Source: an uncultured Rhodospirillaceae bacterium
Lineage (GTDB): Bacteria; Pseudomonadota; Alphaproteobacteria; Azospirillales; Azospirillaceae
Direction of reading: 5' to 3'
Length of the DNA: 64,000 bases
NCBI GenBank assembly: GCA_937927415.1
Contig: CALBDS010000053.1
Span: 62,001 to 126,000, forward strand
The translations under genes were made by a program, and so were the position numbers. Positions within the stretch are counted from its first letter, which is position 1; each line of letters begins with the position of its first letter. Below are positions 33,405 through 41,708 of this stretch, piece after piece. Below the pieces are notes generated by a model. The model had not been told where the DNA came from. It saw only the letters and a list, made by a program, of their open reading frames with translations, and made no database searches.

Positions 33405-34955
33405 ATGACCGCTTCCTCGGCACCGACCCTGAGCGTGAAGCATCCGGGGCCGATCACCGTGTCCATCATGCTGGCGACGGTGATGCAGGTGCTGGACACC
33501 ACCATCGCCAACGTGGCCCTGCCCAACATGCAGGGGTCGCTGGCGGCGGCGCAGGATACCATCACCTGGGTTCTCACCTCCTACATCGTGGCGGCGGCCA
33601 TCGCCACGCCGCTGACCGGGTGGGCCGCCGACCGTCTGGGGCGGCGGCGGCTGTTCCTGGTGGCGGTGGCGGGATTCACCGTCGCCTCCATGCTGTGCGG
33701 GCTGGCCGGCAGTCTGGTGGAGATGGTGGCGTTCCGGCTGGTGCAGGGGGTGTTCGGGGCGGCCCTGGTGCCGCTGTCGCAATCGGTGCTGCTGGACATC
33801 AACCCCAAGGAGCGTCACGGCTCGGCCATGGCCATGTGGGGGGCGGGCATCATGGTCGGCCCCATCGCCGGCCCGACCCTGGGCGGCTGGCTGACCGACA
33901 CGCTGGACTGGCGGTGGTGCTTTTACATCAACCTGCCGGTCGGGGTGCTGGCGTTTCTGGGCATCCTGCTGTTCTTGCCGGAATCCGACCGGCGGGTGCG
34001 GCGGTTCGACAGCTTCGGCTTTCTGGCGCTGGCGGTGGGGATCGGGGCGCTGCAGATGCTGCTGGACCGCGGCGAACAGCTCGACTGGTTCGGCTCCACC
34101 GAAATCCTGGTGGAAACGGCGCTGGCCCTGTGCGGGTTCTGGGTGTTCGCGGTCCACACCGCCACCGCCCGGACCATGGGAATGGTGCCGTTCATCGACC
34201 CGGCCATGCTGCGCGACCGCAACCTGCTGACCGGGTTGGGGCTGATCTTCATGGTCGGTGTCATCCTGCTGGCGACCATGGCGCTGCTGCCGCCGCTGCT
34301 CCAGCATCTGCTGGGCTATCCCACGGTGACCACCGGGCTTTTGCTGGCGCCGCGCGGGGTGGGGACCATGATCTCCATGCTGCTGGTGGGGCGGCTGGTC
34401 CGCCACATCGACGCGCGGCTGCTGATCCTGGCCGGGCTGGGGCTGACCGCCGGTTCGCTGTGGTGGATGACCGGCTTCGCGCTCACCATGGACCGCTGGC
34501 CGGTCGTCTGGACCGGGGTGGTGCAGGGGTTGGGCTTGGGGCTGGTGTTCGTGCCGCTCAGCACCGTGACGTTCGGCACGCTGGCGCCGCACCTGCGCAC
34601 CGACGCCGCCAGCCTTTACAGCCTGATGCGCAACATCGGGTCCAGCATCGGCATCTCACTGGTGTCCACGCTGCTGTCGCAATACACCCAGATCAACCAC
34701 GCCGAACTGGCCGCCCACGTCACCCCGTTCAACCCGGCGGTGGAAATGGCGCTGGGCGCTGCCCCGTCGCAAGGCGGGCTGGAGGCCATGGCGCTGCTGA
34801 ACGGGATGGTGACGCAGCAGGCGGCGATGATCGCCTATCTCAACGATTTCAAGCTGATGATGTTCATCGCGCTGGCGATGATGCCCATGCTGCTGCTGAT
34901 CCGCCGCCCGCCCAAGCCCGCCGCCCCGCCGGCCGAGGCGGCGGCCATGGAGTGA
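33405..34955 (+). CDS. emrB: DHA2-family MFS multidrug efflux pump (EmrB type)
   Basis: 516 residues with about 14 hydrophobic helices. MFS motif A is seen in GWAADRLGRRRLFL. The early-helix motif LDTTIANVALPNM and WRWCFYINLPVGVLAF are typical of EmrB. It uses the proton gradient to export hydrophobic compounds through an EmrA-type adaptor. The substrate cannot be predicted. The gap before it (33329-33404) contains a short direct repeat (CACGGGTCTTTGA twice). Last gene of the marR-emrA-emrB operon. Confidence 0.93.
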   Translation: MTASSAPTLSVKHPGPITVSIMLATVMQVLDTTIANVALPNMQGSLAAAQDTITWVLTSYIVAAAIATPLTGWAADRLGRRRLFLVAVAGFTVASMLCGLAGSLVEMVAFRLVQGVFGAALVPLSQSVLLDINPKERHGSAMAMWGAGIMVGPIAGPTLGGWLTDTLDWRWCFYINLPVGVLAFLGILLFLPESDRRVRRFDSFGFLALAVGIGALQMLLDRGEQLDWFGSTEILVETALALCGFWVFAVHTATARTMGMVPFIDPAMLRDRNLLTGLGLIFMVGVILLATMALLPPLLQHLLGYPTVTTGLLLAPRGVGTMISMLLVGRLVRHIDARLLILAGLGLTAGSLWWMTGFALTMDRWPVVWTGVVQGLGLGLVFVPLSTVTFGTLAPHLRTDAASLYSLMRNIGSSIGISLVSTLLSQYTQINHAELAAHVTPFNPAVEMALGAAPSQGGLEAMALLNGMVTQQAAMIAYLNDFKLMMFIALAMMPMLLLIRRPPKPAAPPAEAAAME

Positions 34956-34972
34956 GGAAGCCCTCATACCAT

Positions 34973-35008
34973 CCAGCGGAAAGCCTGACACATCAGGCTT
35001 TCCGCTGG
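34973..35008. terminator. Long perfect hairpin after emrB
   Basis: CCAGCGGAAAGCCTGA, loop CACA, TCAGGCTTTCCGCTGG: a 16-base perfect stem, 18 bases after the emrB stop. There is no long T-run, so it may be a terminator or an RNA-stabilising structure. Confidence 0.7.
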
Positions 35009-35032
35009 TCCTCAGTCGGCGGTCGCGGCCCT

Positions 35033-35070
35033 TACCGTTGGGCGTCAGTCAGGACTGACGCCCAACGGTA
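35033..35070. repeat. Second long perfect hairpin, next to the toxin-antitoxin pair
   Basis: TACCGTTGGGCGTCAGT, loop CAGG, ACTGACGCCCAACGGTA: a 17-base perfect stem ending at the base before the antitoxin-like stop codon at 35071. It is 24 bases from the first hairpin and has a different sequence. Confidence 0.8.
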
Positions 35071-35418
35071 TCAGGCCGCCCGCAGCATGAAATCGACGTG
35101 CACCGAATCATAGGGGAACACGACCTTGCCGTCCGGCGTCCGGCGCAGGATGCCGGCATCGGCCAGGGCGTGCACGTCGGAATGGACCCCCTTGACGTCG
35201 CGCCCGACCCGACGGGCCACCTCGCGCAGGGCCATCGGCCCTTGCCCGGTCATGGCCCGCAACAACTCCCACCGTTTGGCTGTGAACAGCTTCCACAGAA
35301 GATCCGGCGAGGCGAAGCTGATGCGGGCGCCCTCCTCGGCCGTCCCACGGGTCCAGGCATCCCGGAATGCGGCCAGCCCGTCGGCCAGCCCAGCCACCTC
35401 AAGCGTCACCGTGCTCAT
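35071..35418 (-). CDS. Winged-helix protein, probable antitoxin partner of TumE
   Basis: 115 residues. The C-terminal half is a small HTH domain: ALREVARRVGRDVKGVHSDVHALADAGIL, then a wing (RTPDGKVVFPYDSVHV). The N-terminal half has LWKLFTAKRWELLRAM. It overlaps the TumE-like gene by 20 bases on the same strand and follows it. TA operons of this family are built as toxin then HTH antitoxin. The antitoxin function is inferred from this context. Confidence 0.75.
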   Translation of the reverse strand: MSTVTLEVAGLADGLAAFRDAWTRGTAEEGARISFASPDLLWKLFTAKRWELLRAMTGQGPMALREVARRVGRDVKGVHSDVHALADAGILRRTPDGKVVFPYDSVHVDFMLRAA

Positions 35419-35695
35419 CGAGCCACCTCCGCACGTCGGTTTCGAAATCGGCCACCAGCCGGTCAACCCCCTGAAAACGGTAGGGGTGTTCCTCCGCTCC
35501 GCGATGGGCATGATCGCCCTTGCCGGCTTCGTTGTCGTAGCGCAGGACGCAGACACCGCCGGCCACCAGGGCAAGGCGGTATTTGTAGGAATGCGCGCTG
35601 CCGGCGACGGGTTCCGGCACCTCCCACAGCACCAGTTCCGCAAAGACGGTTGGCGTCAGAACAATCCGGCGGTCAAGGAGAAGGCGGGCCTTCAT
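35399..35695 (-). CDS. TumE-family (DUF6516) putative toxin
   Basis: 98 residues from ATG 35695; an in-frame start 14 codons earlier exists. Family features: a start rich in KARLLLDRR, EVPEPVAGSAHSYKYRLALV, CVLRYDNEAGKGDHAHRGAEEHPYRF and a C-terminal DFETDVRRW. The YDNExGKGDHxH block is the conserved core of TumE-type proteins. Family toxicity is reported elsewhere; its target is not known to me. It forms a two-gene unit with the overlapping HTH gene. Confidence 0.8.
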   Translation of the reverse strand: MKARLLLDRRIVLTPTVFAELVLWEVPEPVAGSAHSYKYRLALVAGGVCVLRYDNEAGKGDHAHRGAEEHPYRFQGVDRLVADFETDVRRWLDEHGDA

Positions 35696-35746
35696 AACAG
35701 CGATGGTGTCGGGGCCTGCTGTTGTTGTCAATGACAACAGGGATCG

Positions 35747-36688
35747 TCACACCGCCGCCATCCGCAGCGTGACCGCCGCCAGCACCTCGTCCACGTCCAT
35801 GGTATCGAAGGACGGGTGGTAGAGGGGGGCGGCGTTGCGGCCCACCGATTGGAAAATGGGAAAGGCATCCGACAGCAGCACCAGCGACGGCGTGCCCACC
35901 GCCCCCACCAGATGGGTGGGGCCGGTGTCGTTGCCGACGGCGCACGCGGCCCGCCGTGCCAGACCGGCGATGTCGGCCAGCCCGGTCCGGCCGGTCAGGT
36001 CCACCGCCTGCGGGCATTGCGCGCGGATGCGGGCGGCAAGGTCGGCTTCGCCGGCCCCGCCCAGAACCACCGGCGTCATGCCCCGGTCCGCCAGCCGTTC
36101 GGCCAGGGCGGCGTAACGGTCCACCGGCCAGCGTTTGTCCGTGCGGTCGGGCGAACTGCCGGGGATCAGCAGGGCGAAGGGGCCGGGCGGCAGGGCGAAG
36201 CGCCCGATGTCGGCGTCCAGCCAGCCCATGTCCGGCCAGGGGGCCACAGTGATCCCCAGCGGCGCCAGTTGCCGGGCATAGCGTTCCGGGCCGGGCAGGG
36301 TGCGGCGGTCCGGCGTGTGGTCGGGGTGGGAACAGCCCCACGCCGTTCCCGACCATTCCGGCCAGGGGCCGGGGAACAGGGAGTAGAAATAGCGGTTGGT
36401 GCGCTTTTGCGTCTGCAGGTCATAGACGCGGGCGAAACCGCCGCCGCGGATCATGCGGCGGATCGCCCAATAGGCGGCGGGGGAACGGCCGCGGGGATCG
36501 GTCCACACGGCATCGAACCGCCCGCAGCGCCGGCCCAGATCGGCCAGCGCCGGGATGGTCAGCAGCACCAGTCGGTCACCGGCGTGCTGGCGGCGGATCG
36601 CCTCGAACGCCGGCTGGGCGAAGATGAAATCCCCCAGCGCCCCCAGCTTGATGACCAGGATGGAGCGCGTGTCGGTCGGGGTGCTCAT
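35747..36688 (-). CDS. Glycosyltransferase family 9 protein (heptosyltransferase type)
   Basis: 313 residues. GT9 motifs: ILVIKLGALGDFIFAQPAFEAIRR at the N-terminus, IPGSSPDRTDKRWPVDRYAAL in the middle, and DLTGRTGLADIAGLARRA with CAVGNDTGPTHLVGAVGTPS near the C-terminus. The enzyme adds an ADP-heptose-derived or similar sugar to the LPS core. Acceptor and donor are not determinable from sequence. The ATG overlaps the stop of the O-antigen ligase gene by four bases, so the two are cotranslated. Confidence 0.9.
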   Translation of the reverse strand: MSTPTDTRSILVIKLGALGDFIFAQPAFEAIRRQHAGDRLVLLTIPALADLGRRCGRFDAVWTDPRGRSPAAYWAIRRMIRGGGFARVYDLQTQKRTNRYFYSLFPGPWPEWSGTAWGCSHPDHTPDRRTLPGPERYARQLAPLGITVAPWPDMGWLDADIGRFALPPGPFALLIPGSSPDRTDKRWPVDRYAALAERLADRGMTPVVLGGAGEADLAARIRAQCPQAVDLTGRTGLADIAGLARRAACAVGNDTGPTHLVGAVGTPSLVLLSDAFPIFQSVGRNAAPLYHPSFDTMDVDEVLAAVTLRMAAV

Positions 36689-37959
36689 GGCGTCGTCGTC
36701 TCCTCGGGCCGGCGGCGTGGGGTGCGCACCGCCAGCGCGGTCAGCAGGGCGGCCCCCATCAGCGCCGCCATCCACCACGCCTGCCAGATGCCGTAAGCCG
36801 TGCTCGACAGGGTGAGGCCGGCGGCGTAGAGCGCCAGCGCGAACGGCCGGTCGGCGGCCGGCAGCCGCCCCGCGGCCCGCAGCACCAGCAGCAGCAAGGC
36901 CGCGGCCAGTGCGGCCCCCACCGCCCCCAACTCGAACCACACCTGCAAGAAGGCGTTGTGGGGGTGCAGCGGCAGCAGCGTGGTGTTCATGGGTTCGAAT
37001 TTGGAGGTCACCCCGCCCGCCGGCACCGACCGGGGCGAATCCAGCCCCTGGCCCAGCAGCGGCGTTTCCAGGATCTTCGTGGCCGCCCGGTCCCAGATTT
37101 CGACCCGGTGACGGGCGGACTGAAACAGCCACCCGGCGTCCGACAGATGCGCCACCCGTTCGGCCAGCAGGGCCGCCGGCACCGCGCCGACGAAGGCCAG
37201 CACCGTCACCGCCGCCAGCCCCCGCCGCACGGCAGCCCCCGGCCAGCGCCGGGCGGCCAGCAGCACGATGCCCCCGACCGCCAGCCCGGCCAGAGCCGAC
37301 CGGCTGGTCTGGCTCAGGCTGACCAACGCCAGGAACGCCAGCAGGGCCGCCGCCGCCCGTCCGCCCCAGCGGTGGTACAGCACCAGGGCCGCCGGCCACA
37401 CCAGCACCGCCAGCGCCGCCGCTGCCCGCTTGGGCACGTTGAACGCCTGGCTGGCCGGGTCGGCCTTGCCGCCGTGGAACAGGTGGTAGAGGGGGAAGCC
37501 GGCGTTCATCTCGACCGCGAACAGGGCGATGCCCACGGCCAGTCCGGCCACCGCGGCCAGCCCCAGCCGCTCCGCCGCCGCCGGAGCCAGGGTGCTGATT
37601 GCCACCCCGGCCAGCAGCGCCGCCGCGGCGATATAGGCCAGTTCGCCCAGCGTGGCGGGCGCGCGTCCGGCGGGTGTCCACAGCAGGCTTGCGGCCGCCA
37701 GCCCGAGAAAGGCGGCGGTCAGTGTGGCCCCGGTCCGGCTGGGCGGGGGAAAGACCGGGGTTCGCCAGCGGATCACCGCCGCCAGGGCGGTCAGCGTCAC
37801 CAGATTGATCCACACCGGCAGCCCCCGCGGCACCAGCCCGGCGCACAGCCCCAGGGCCGCGGCGGCGAACACCGCCAGGACGGACAGGGTGGAATCGATG
37901 ATGGAGGACGGGCGGGCATAGGGGGCCGGCGGAGCGGCCACGGGGTCGGTCATCGTCAC
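36685..37959 (-). CDS. O-antigen ligase/polymerase (WaaL/Wzy-like)
   Basis: 424 residues with about 11-12 membrane helices. A large periplasmic loop ends in LHPHNAFLQVWFELGAVG, the HxHN signature of O-antigen ligases, and a Wzy_C domain is implied. ETPLLGQGLDSPRS is the usual glycine-rich loop. It joins O-antigen or another polymer to the lipid A-core in the periplasm. It is coupled to the GT9 gene, consistent with an LPS core locus. Confidence 0.88.
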   Translation of the reverse strand: MTMTDPVAAPPAPYARPSSIIDSTLSVLAVFAAAALGLCAGLVPRGLPVWINLVTLTALAAVIRWRTPVFPPPSRTGATLTAAFLGLAAASLLWTPAGRAPATLGELAYIAAAALLAGVAISTLAPAAAERLGLAAVAGLAVGIALFAVEMNAGFPLYHLFHGGKADPASQAFNVPKRAAAALAVLVWPAALVLYHRWGGRAAAALLAFLALVSLSQTSRSALAGLAVGGIVLLAARRWPGAAVRRGLAAVTVLAFVGAVPAALLAERVAHLSDAGWLFQSARHRVEIWDRAATKILETPLLGQGLDSPRSVPAGGVTSKFEPMNTTLLPLHPHNAFLQVWFELGAVGAALAAALLLLVLRAAGRLPAADRPFALALYAAGLTLSSTAYGIWQAWWMAALMGAALLTALAVRTPRRRPEETTTP

Positions 37960-38114
37960 GAAACCGGAAAGGCTCCGCCGAACGCGGCGGGTGGCGCCCT
38001 TCTAGCACGCGGGGACGGCGCTGCAAAGGCGCAGGCTGGGGGGAAGGGGGGATGGGGAAGCGGAATGATTCAGGGCTGGTCATCTTTTCATGGCTGCGTA
38101 TAGTCCGTTGACCC

Positions 38115-39284
38115 ATGAGTGAGGAGGCCATGACAGACCCGTTCCCCCTCCGCTCCCGGCCTTGGCGTCCTTGCCTGTCCCGCCGCGGTTTTCTGGCCGC
38201 CGGTGCCGGGGCGGCGGGGCTGGCTCTGACCGGGGCCGCGGCGGCACCCGCCGCCCCGTTCACCGTGGGGATCCTGTACGAAGGGCCGCGCGCCGATTTC
38301 GGATACAACCAGTCCCACGCCGACGCCGCCCGCCGGATGGCGGCCCTGCCGGGCGTCTCCCTGGCCGAGGTGGAATACGCCCCCGGCGGGCGGGACGCGG
38401 CCCTGGCGGCCCTGGCCGCGTCCGGCTCCTGCGGGCTGATCGTGGCGACCCGCGGCGGTGGAGCGGTGTCGGAGTTGCTGTCCCAGGCCATCGCCCATCC
38501 CGCCACCGTGTTCCTCGTCTACGGCGACGGTCTGGACGGGGTGCGGCTGCCCGCCACCGTCGCCACCTATGAGGGGCTGCTGAACGAGGCGCAGCACATC
38601 AGCGGCCTTGTCGCCGGCTATGCCCGCCGGAAACCGGGCGGGCGGGGGCGCTGCATCGGCTTCGTGGCTTCGTCCCGCACGCCGCGGGCGCTGCGCTCCA
38701 TCAACGCCTTTGCCCTGGGGGTGCGGCGGGCCGATCCCGGCGCCACCGTCCGGCTGATCGTGGTGGGCGACAGCGCCACGCCGCAGCAGGTGGCCGAGGC
38801 CGCCCAGGCCCTGGCCCGCGACCATGGGGCCGATGTGCTGGCCGGCTCTCTCAACAGTCTGCGCCCGGTGTGCGAGGTGGCGGAGGCCAACGGGCTGATG
38901 TGCTGCGGGCTGCACACCGACCTGTCCTTCGTGGCACCGCAGGGGTTCCTGACCGGGGCGGAATGGGACTGGGGCGATTTCTACGCCGAGATGGCGGCGG
39001 CGGTGCGCCAGGGCGGCGGCTGGCCGGCGGCGACCCGCGGCGGCTTTGCCGCCGGTATGGTGCGCAATTCCCCCTATGGCCCGGCGGTGTCGGCGGAGGC
39101 GCGCGCCCACGCCGACGCCGCCCGGATGCAGCTTGCCAACGGCAACGCCGCCCTGTTCCGCGGTCCGCTGACCGACAACAACGGGCGGGTGGTGCTGCCG
39201 CGCGGCAAGACCCTATCCAGCAGCGACGGTGCCCTCGACGGCATGGTCTGGCTGGTGGAGGGGGTAGCGGACGTCTCCCGCTGA
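38115..39284 (+). CDS. BMP-family ABC transporter substrate-binding protein, Tat-exported
   Basis: 389 residues. The twin-arginine signal SRRGFLAAGAGAAG lies near residues 22-35, with cleavage after about residue 47. The mature part is a PnrA/Med-like periplasmic binding fold: VGILYEGPRADFGYNQSHADAAR, VYGDGLDG, EGLLNEAQHISGLVAGYAR. Known BMP ligands are nucleosides and related compounds. No permease or ATPase gene is adjacent, which is unusual. Its last 72 bases overlap the convergent RluA gene. Confidence 0.88.
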   Translation: MSEEAMTDPFPLRSRPWRPCLSRRGFLAAGAGAAGLALTGAAAAPAAPFTVGILYEGPRADFGYNQSHADAARRMAALPGVSLAEVEYAPGGRDAALAALAASGSCGLIVATRGGGAVSELLSQAIAHPATVFLVYGDGLDGVRLPATVATYEGLLNEAQHISGLVAGYARRKPGGRGRCIGFVASSRTPRALRSINAFALGVRRADPGATVRLIVVGDSATPQQVAEAAQALARDHGADVLAGSLNSLRPVCEVAEANGLMCCGLHTDLSFVAPQGFLTGAEWDWGDFYAEMAAAVRQGGGWPAATRGGFAAGMVRNSPYGPAVSAEARAHADAARMQLANGNAALFRGPLTDNNGRVVLPRGKTLSSSDGALDGMVWLVEGVADVSR

Positions 39285-39977
39285 CGCACCGTCCTCCGCC
39301 CAGCCGCAGGCGGCGAGGGCGGCGCGCATGTGGGCCGGCACCGGTGCCGTCACGTCCACCCGCGGCCCTTCGCGGCTGAGGGAAAAGGCGATGCGGCGGG
39401 CCAGCAGGTGCAGGTTGCCGGGCGGCTGCCGCTCCGGCCCGTAATAGGGTTCGCCCACCAGCGGGCAGCCGATGGCGGCGGCGTGCACGCGGATCTGGTG
39501 GGTGCGGCCGGTGCGGGGGGTAAAGGCGATCCACGACCGTCCGCCGCCGGTGCCCAGCACCCGGTATTCGGTCACCGCCGGCTGCCCGTCGGGGTGGGGG
39601 GCGATGGTCCACGACACCTTCGGCACCACGGTTTTCAGCAGCGGCAGGTCGATCACGCCGGACTCCTCGGCCGGCACGCCCTCGGCCACCGCCCAATAGC
39701 TTTTCTCCACCCAGCCCCCGGCGAACAGCTTGGACAGGCGCGCGGCGGATTCGGCCGACCGGCCCAGCACCAGACACCCGGCGGTGTCGCGGTCCAGCCG
39801 ATGAGCCAGCCGCGGGATATCGCCGGCGTCGAAGGTCAGGGCGTCCATGTAAAGCCCCAGATGGTCTTCGATGCGGGCGGCGGCGTGAACGGCCAGCCCC
39901 GCCGGCTTGTTCAGCACCAGCACGTCGGAGTCGCGGTGGAGCACGCAGGCCCGGATGGCGTCGGCGGTGTAGGGCAT
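39213..39977 (-). CDS. RluA-family pseudouridine synthase
   Basis: 254 residues from MPYTAD. The catalytic block is IPRLAHRLDRDTAGCLVLGR with the Asp near residue 70. VLNKPAGLAVH and FTPRTGRTHQIRVHAAAIG are further RluA motifs. There is no S4 domain. It isomerises specific uridines in 23S rRNA or tRNA; the exact target is unknown. The C-terminus extends 72 bases under the BMP gene. Confidence 0.92.
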   Translation of the reverse strand: MPYTADAIRACVLHRDSDVLVLNKPAGLAVHAAARIEDHLGLYMDALTFDAGDIPRLAHRLDRDTAGCLVLGRSAESAARLSKLFAGGWVEKSYWAVAEGVPAEESGVIDLPLLKTVVPKVSWTIAPHPDGQPAVTEYRVLGTGGGRSWIAFTPRTGRTHQIRVHAAAIGCPLVGEPYYGPERQPPGNLHLLARRIAFSLSREGPRVDVTAPVPAHMRAALAACGWAEDGASAGDVRYPLHQPDHAVEGTVAAG

Positions 39978-40091
39978 GGGCGGGGACCGCAAAGATGGGG
40001 AGGGACCGGGGGTGGGACGGGCTGCCGTCTGGACAGCACACCGCGGGCGTCATATCTGCAAGGAACCCCCCGAGACAAGGTGTTGCTGCGC

Positions 40092-40844
40092 ATGTCCGGT
40101 AAAGATGACGGGACCCTTCCCGCCCGTGCCCCGTCCCGCCCCCCCGCCACGGCGTCGGAGGTGGATGCCTTTCTGCAAACGGTGGATGCCTGTCCGCCGG
40201 TGACGCCCGCGGGCCGGGGCCGTGGGCGGCTGATCTTCGCCATGGACGCCACCGCCAGCCGGGAGGCCACCTGGGACCGCGCCAGCACCATCCAGGGGGA
40301 GATGTTCGAGGCCACGGCGGCGCTGGGTGGGTTGGACGTCCAGCTTGTCTATTACCGCGGCTTCCATGAATGCCGGGCCAGCCGGTGGGTGGGGGATGCC
40401 CGCGACCTGCTGCGGCTGATGACCGGAGTGCGTTGCGCCTCGGGCCAGACGCAGATCGGGCGGGTGCTGGCGCACGCCCTGGCCCAGACCCGCAAGCAGC
40501 CGGTCAACGCCGTGGTGTTCGTCGGCGACTGCATGGAGGAAAGCCTGGACGAACTGTCGGCCCAGGCGGGGGAATTGGGGGTGCTGGGCGTGCCGCTGTT
40601 CCTGTTCCACGAAGCGGGCAACCGGGACGCGCGCCGGGCCTTCGAGCGGCTGGCCCACCTGTCGGGCGGCGCCTGCTGCCCCTTTGATACCGGATCGGCG
40701 CAGCAGTTGCGCGCCCTGCTGGGGGCGGTGGCCGCCTATGCCGCCGGCGGGGTGGCTGCACTGGAGGATTACGGGCGCCGCACGGCGGATGACGGGGTGC
40801 GGCGGCTGACCCATCAGGTGACCGGCCAGGGCGGCGGGCGATGA
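40092..40844 (+). CDS. VWA-like protein of unknown function, coupled to a DnaJ-domain gene
   Basis: 250 residues. The fold resembles a von Willebrand A domain: LIFAMDATASREATWDRAS (a MIDAS-like DxTxS in place of DxSxS), SGQTQIGRVLAHAL, and VNAVVFVGDCMEESLDEL. It has no signal peptide. Its stop overlaps the ATG of the DnaJ-domain membrane protein by four bases, so the pair is probably functional together. An in-frame GTG four codons earlier is a second possible start. Confidence 0.75.
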   Translation: MSGKDDGTLPARAPSRPPATASEVDAFLQTVDACPPVTPAGRGRGRLIFAMDATASREATWDRASTIQGEMFEATAALGGLDVQLVYYRGFHECRASRWVGDARDLLRLMTGVRCASGQTQIGRVLAHALAQTRKQPVNAVVFVGDCMEESLDELSAQAGELGVLGVPLFLFHEAGNRDARRAFERLAHLSGGACCPFDTGSAQQLRALLGAVAAYAAGGVAALEDYGRRTADDGVRRLTHQVTGQGGGR

Positions 40845-41551
40845 GCTGGATTTTGCTGGGTGCCGCGGTTCTGGTGGGAATGCTTCTGCTGGTGCGCGTG
40901 TTTATAACGGCAAATCCCCGCGCCCTGGCGCGCGGCCTGCGCATCGCGGCGGCGGGGGGCGGGCTGGCCGCGGTGGCGGGGCTGATCGCCGCCGGGCGGG
41001 GCAATCTGGTCCTGGCGATGGGAACCGTGGCAGCACCCTTTCTGGTCCGCTGGCTGCGGTCCCGCCGCCGCGCAGGTCAGAGCGGCGCCGCGTCCCCGGC
41101 CGGGGCGGTGTCGCAGGTGGAAACCCTGTTCCTGCGCATGGTGCTGGATCATACCAGCGGTGCGCTGACGGGGGAGGTGCTTCAGGGTCCGTTGCGCGGG
41201 CGGCCGCTGGCGTCGCTGGACCGGGGGGAGGTGATGGCGCTGTTGTCCGCGTGCCGGGCCGGCGATCCGCCCTCGGTGCCGCTGCTGGAACGCTGGCTGT
41301 CGCGTACCCGGCCCGAATGGGCATCGGCCGGGCCGGAGGACGGGGCGGAGCAGGCCACCCGGCCGCCGCCCGGTGGGGCCATGGGCCGGGACGAAGCGTT
41401 GGAGGTGTTGGGGTTGGAGGCCGGAGCGGATGAGGCGGCGATCCGGGCGGCCCACCGGCGGCTGATGCAAAAGATCCACCCGGATCATGGCGGGTCATCC
41501 TATCTGGCCGCCAAGATCAACCAGGCGAGGGATGAGTTGCTGCGCCACTGA
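40841..41551 (+). CDS. Membrane-anchored J-domain protein (TIM14/Pam18-like)
   Basis: 236 residues. Two hydrophobic segments at the N-terminus (SWILLGAAVLVGMLLLVRVF; LAAVAGLIAAG..LVLAMGTVAAP) anchor it. The C-terminal 60 residues are a J domain (DEALEVLGLEAGADEAAIRAAHRR, then the HPD motif in KIHPDHGG). The J domain stimulates DnaK ATPase. The C-terminal placement resembles the mitochondrial import motor subunit Pam18, common in alphaproteobacteria. ATGA overlap with the VWA gene upstream. Confidence 0.88.
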   Translation: MSWILLGAAVLVGMLLLVRVFITANPRALARGLRIAAAGGGLAAVAGLIAAGRGNLVLAMGTVAAPFLVRWLRSRRRAGQSGAASPAGAVSQVETLFLRMVLDHTSGALTGEVLQGPLRGRPLASLDRGEVMALLSACRAGDPPSVPLLERWLSRTRPEWASAGPEDGAEQATRPPPGGAMGRDEALEVLGLEAGADEAAIRAAHRRLMQKIHPDHGGSSYLAAKINQARDELLRH

Positions 41552-41708
41552 CCTTTTGTCGCCCATCGGAAGGGCTGATTGAACCTTTTCGGCCCCTGTG
41601 GCAGAAGAGGGACAAACGCTGGCCGCGGTTCCGGCATCGGCCGGACAGTCTGCGGCAAACGGGTTCGCGGTTCTTTCAAACATTGGTTCTTCAACATAAG
41701 AGACCCAA

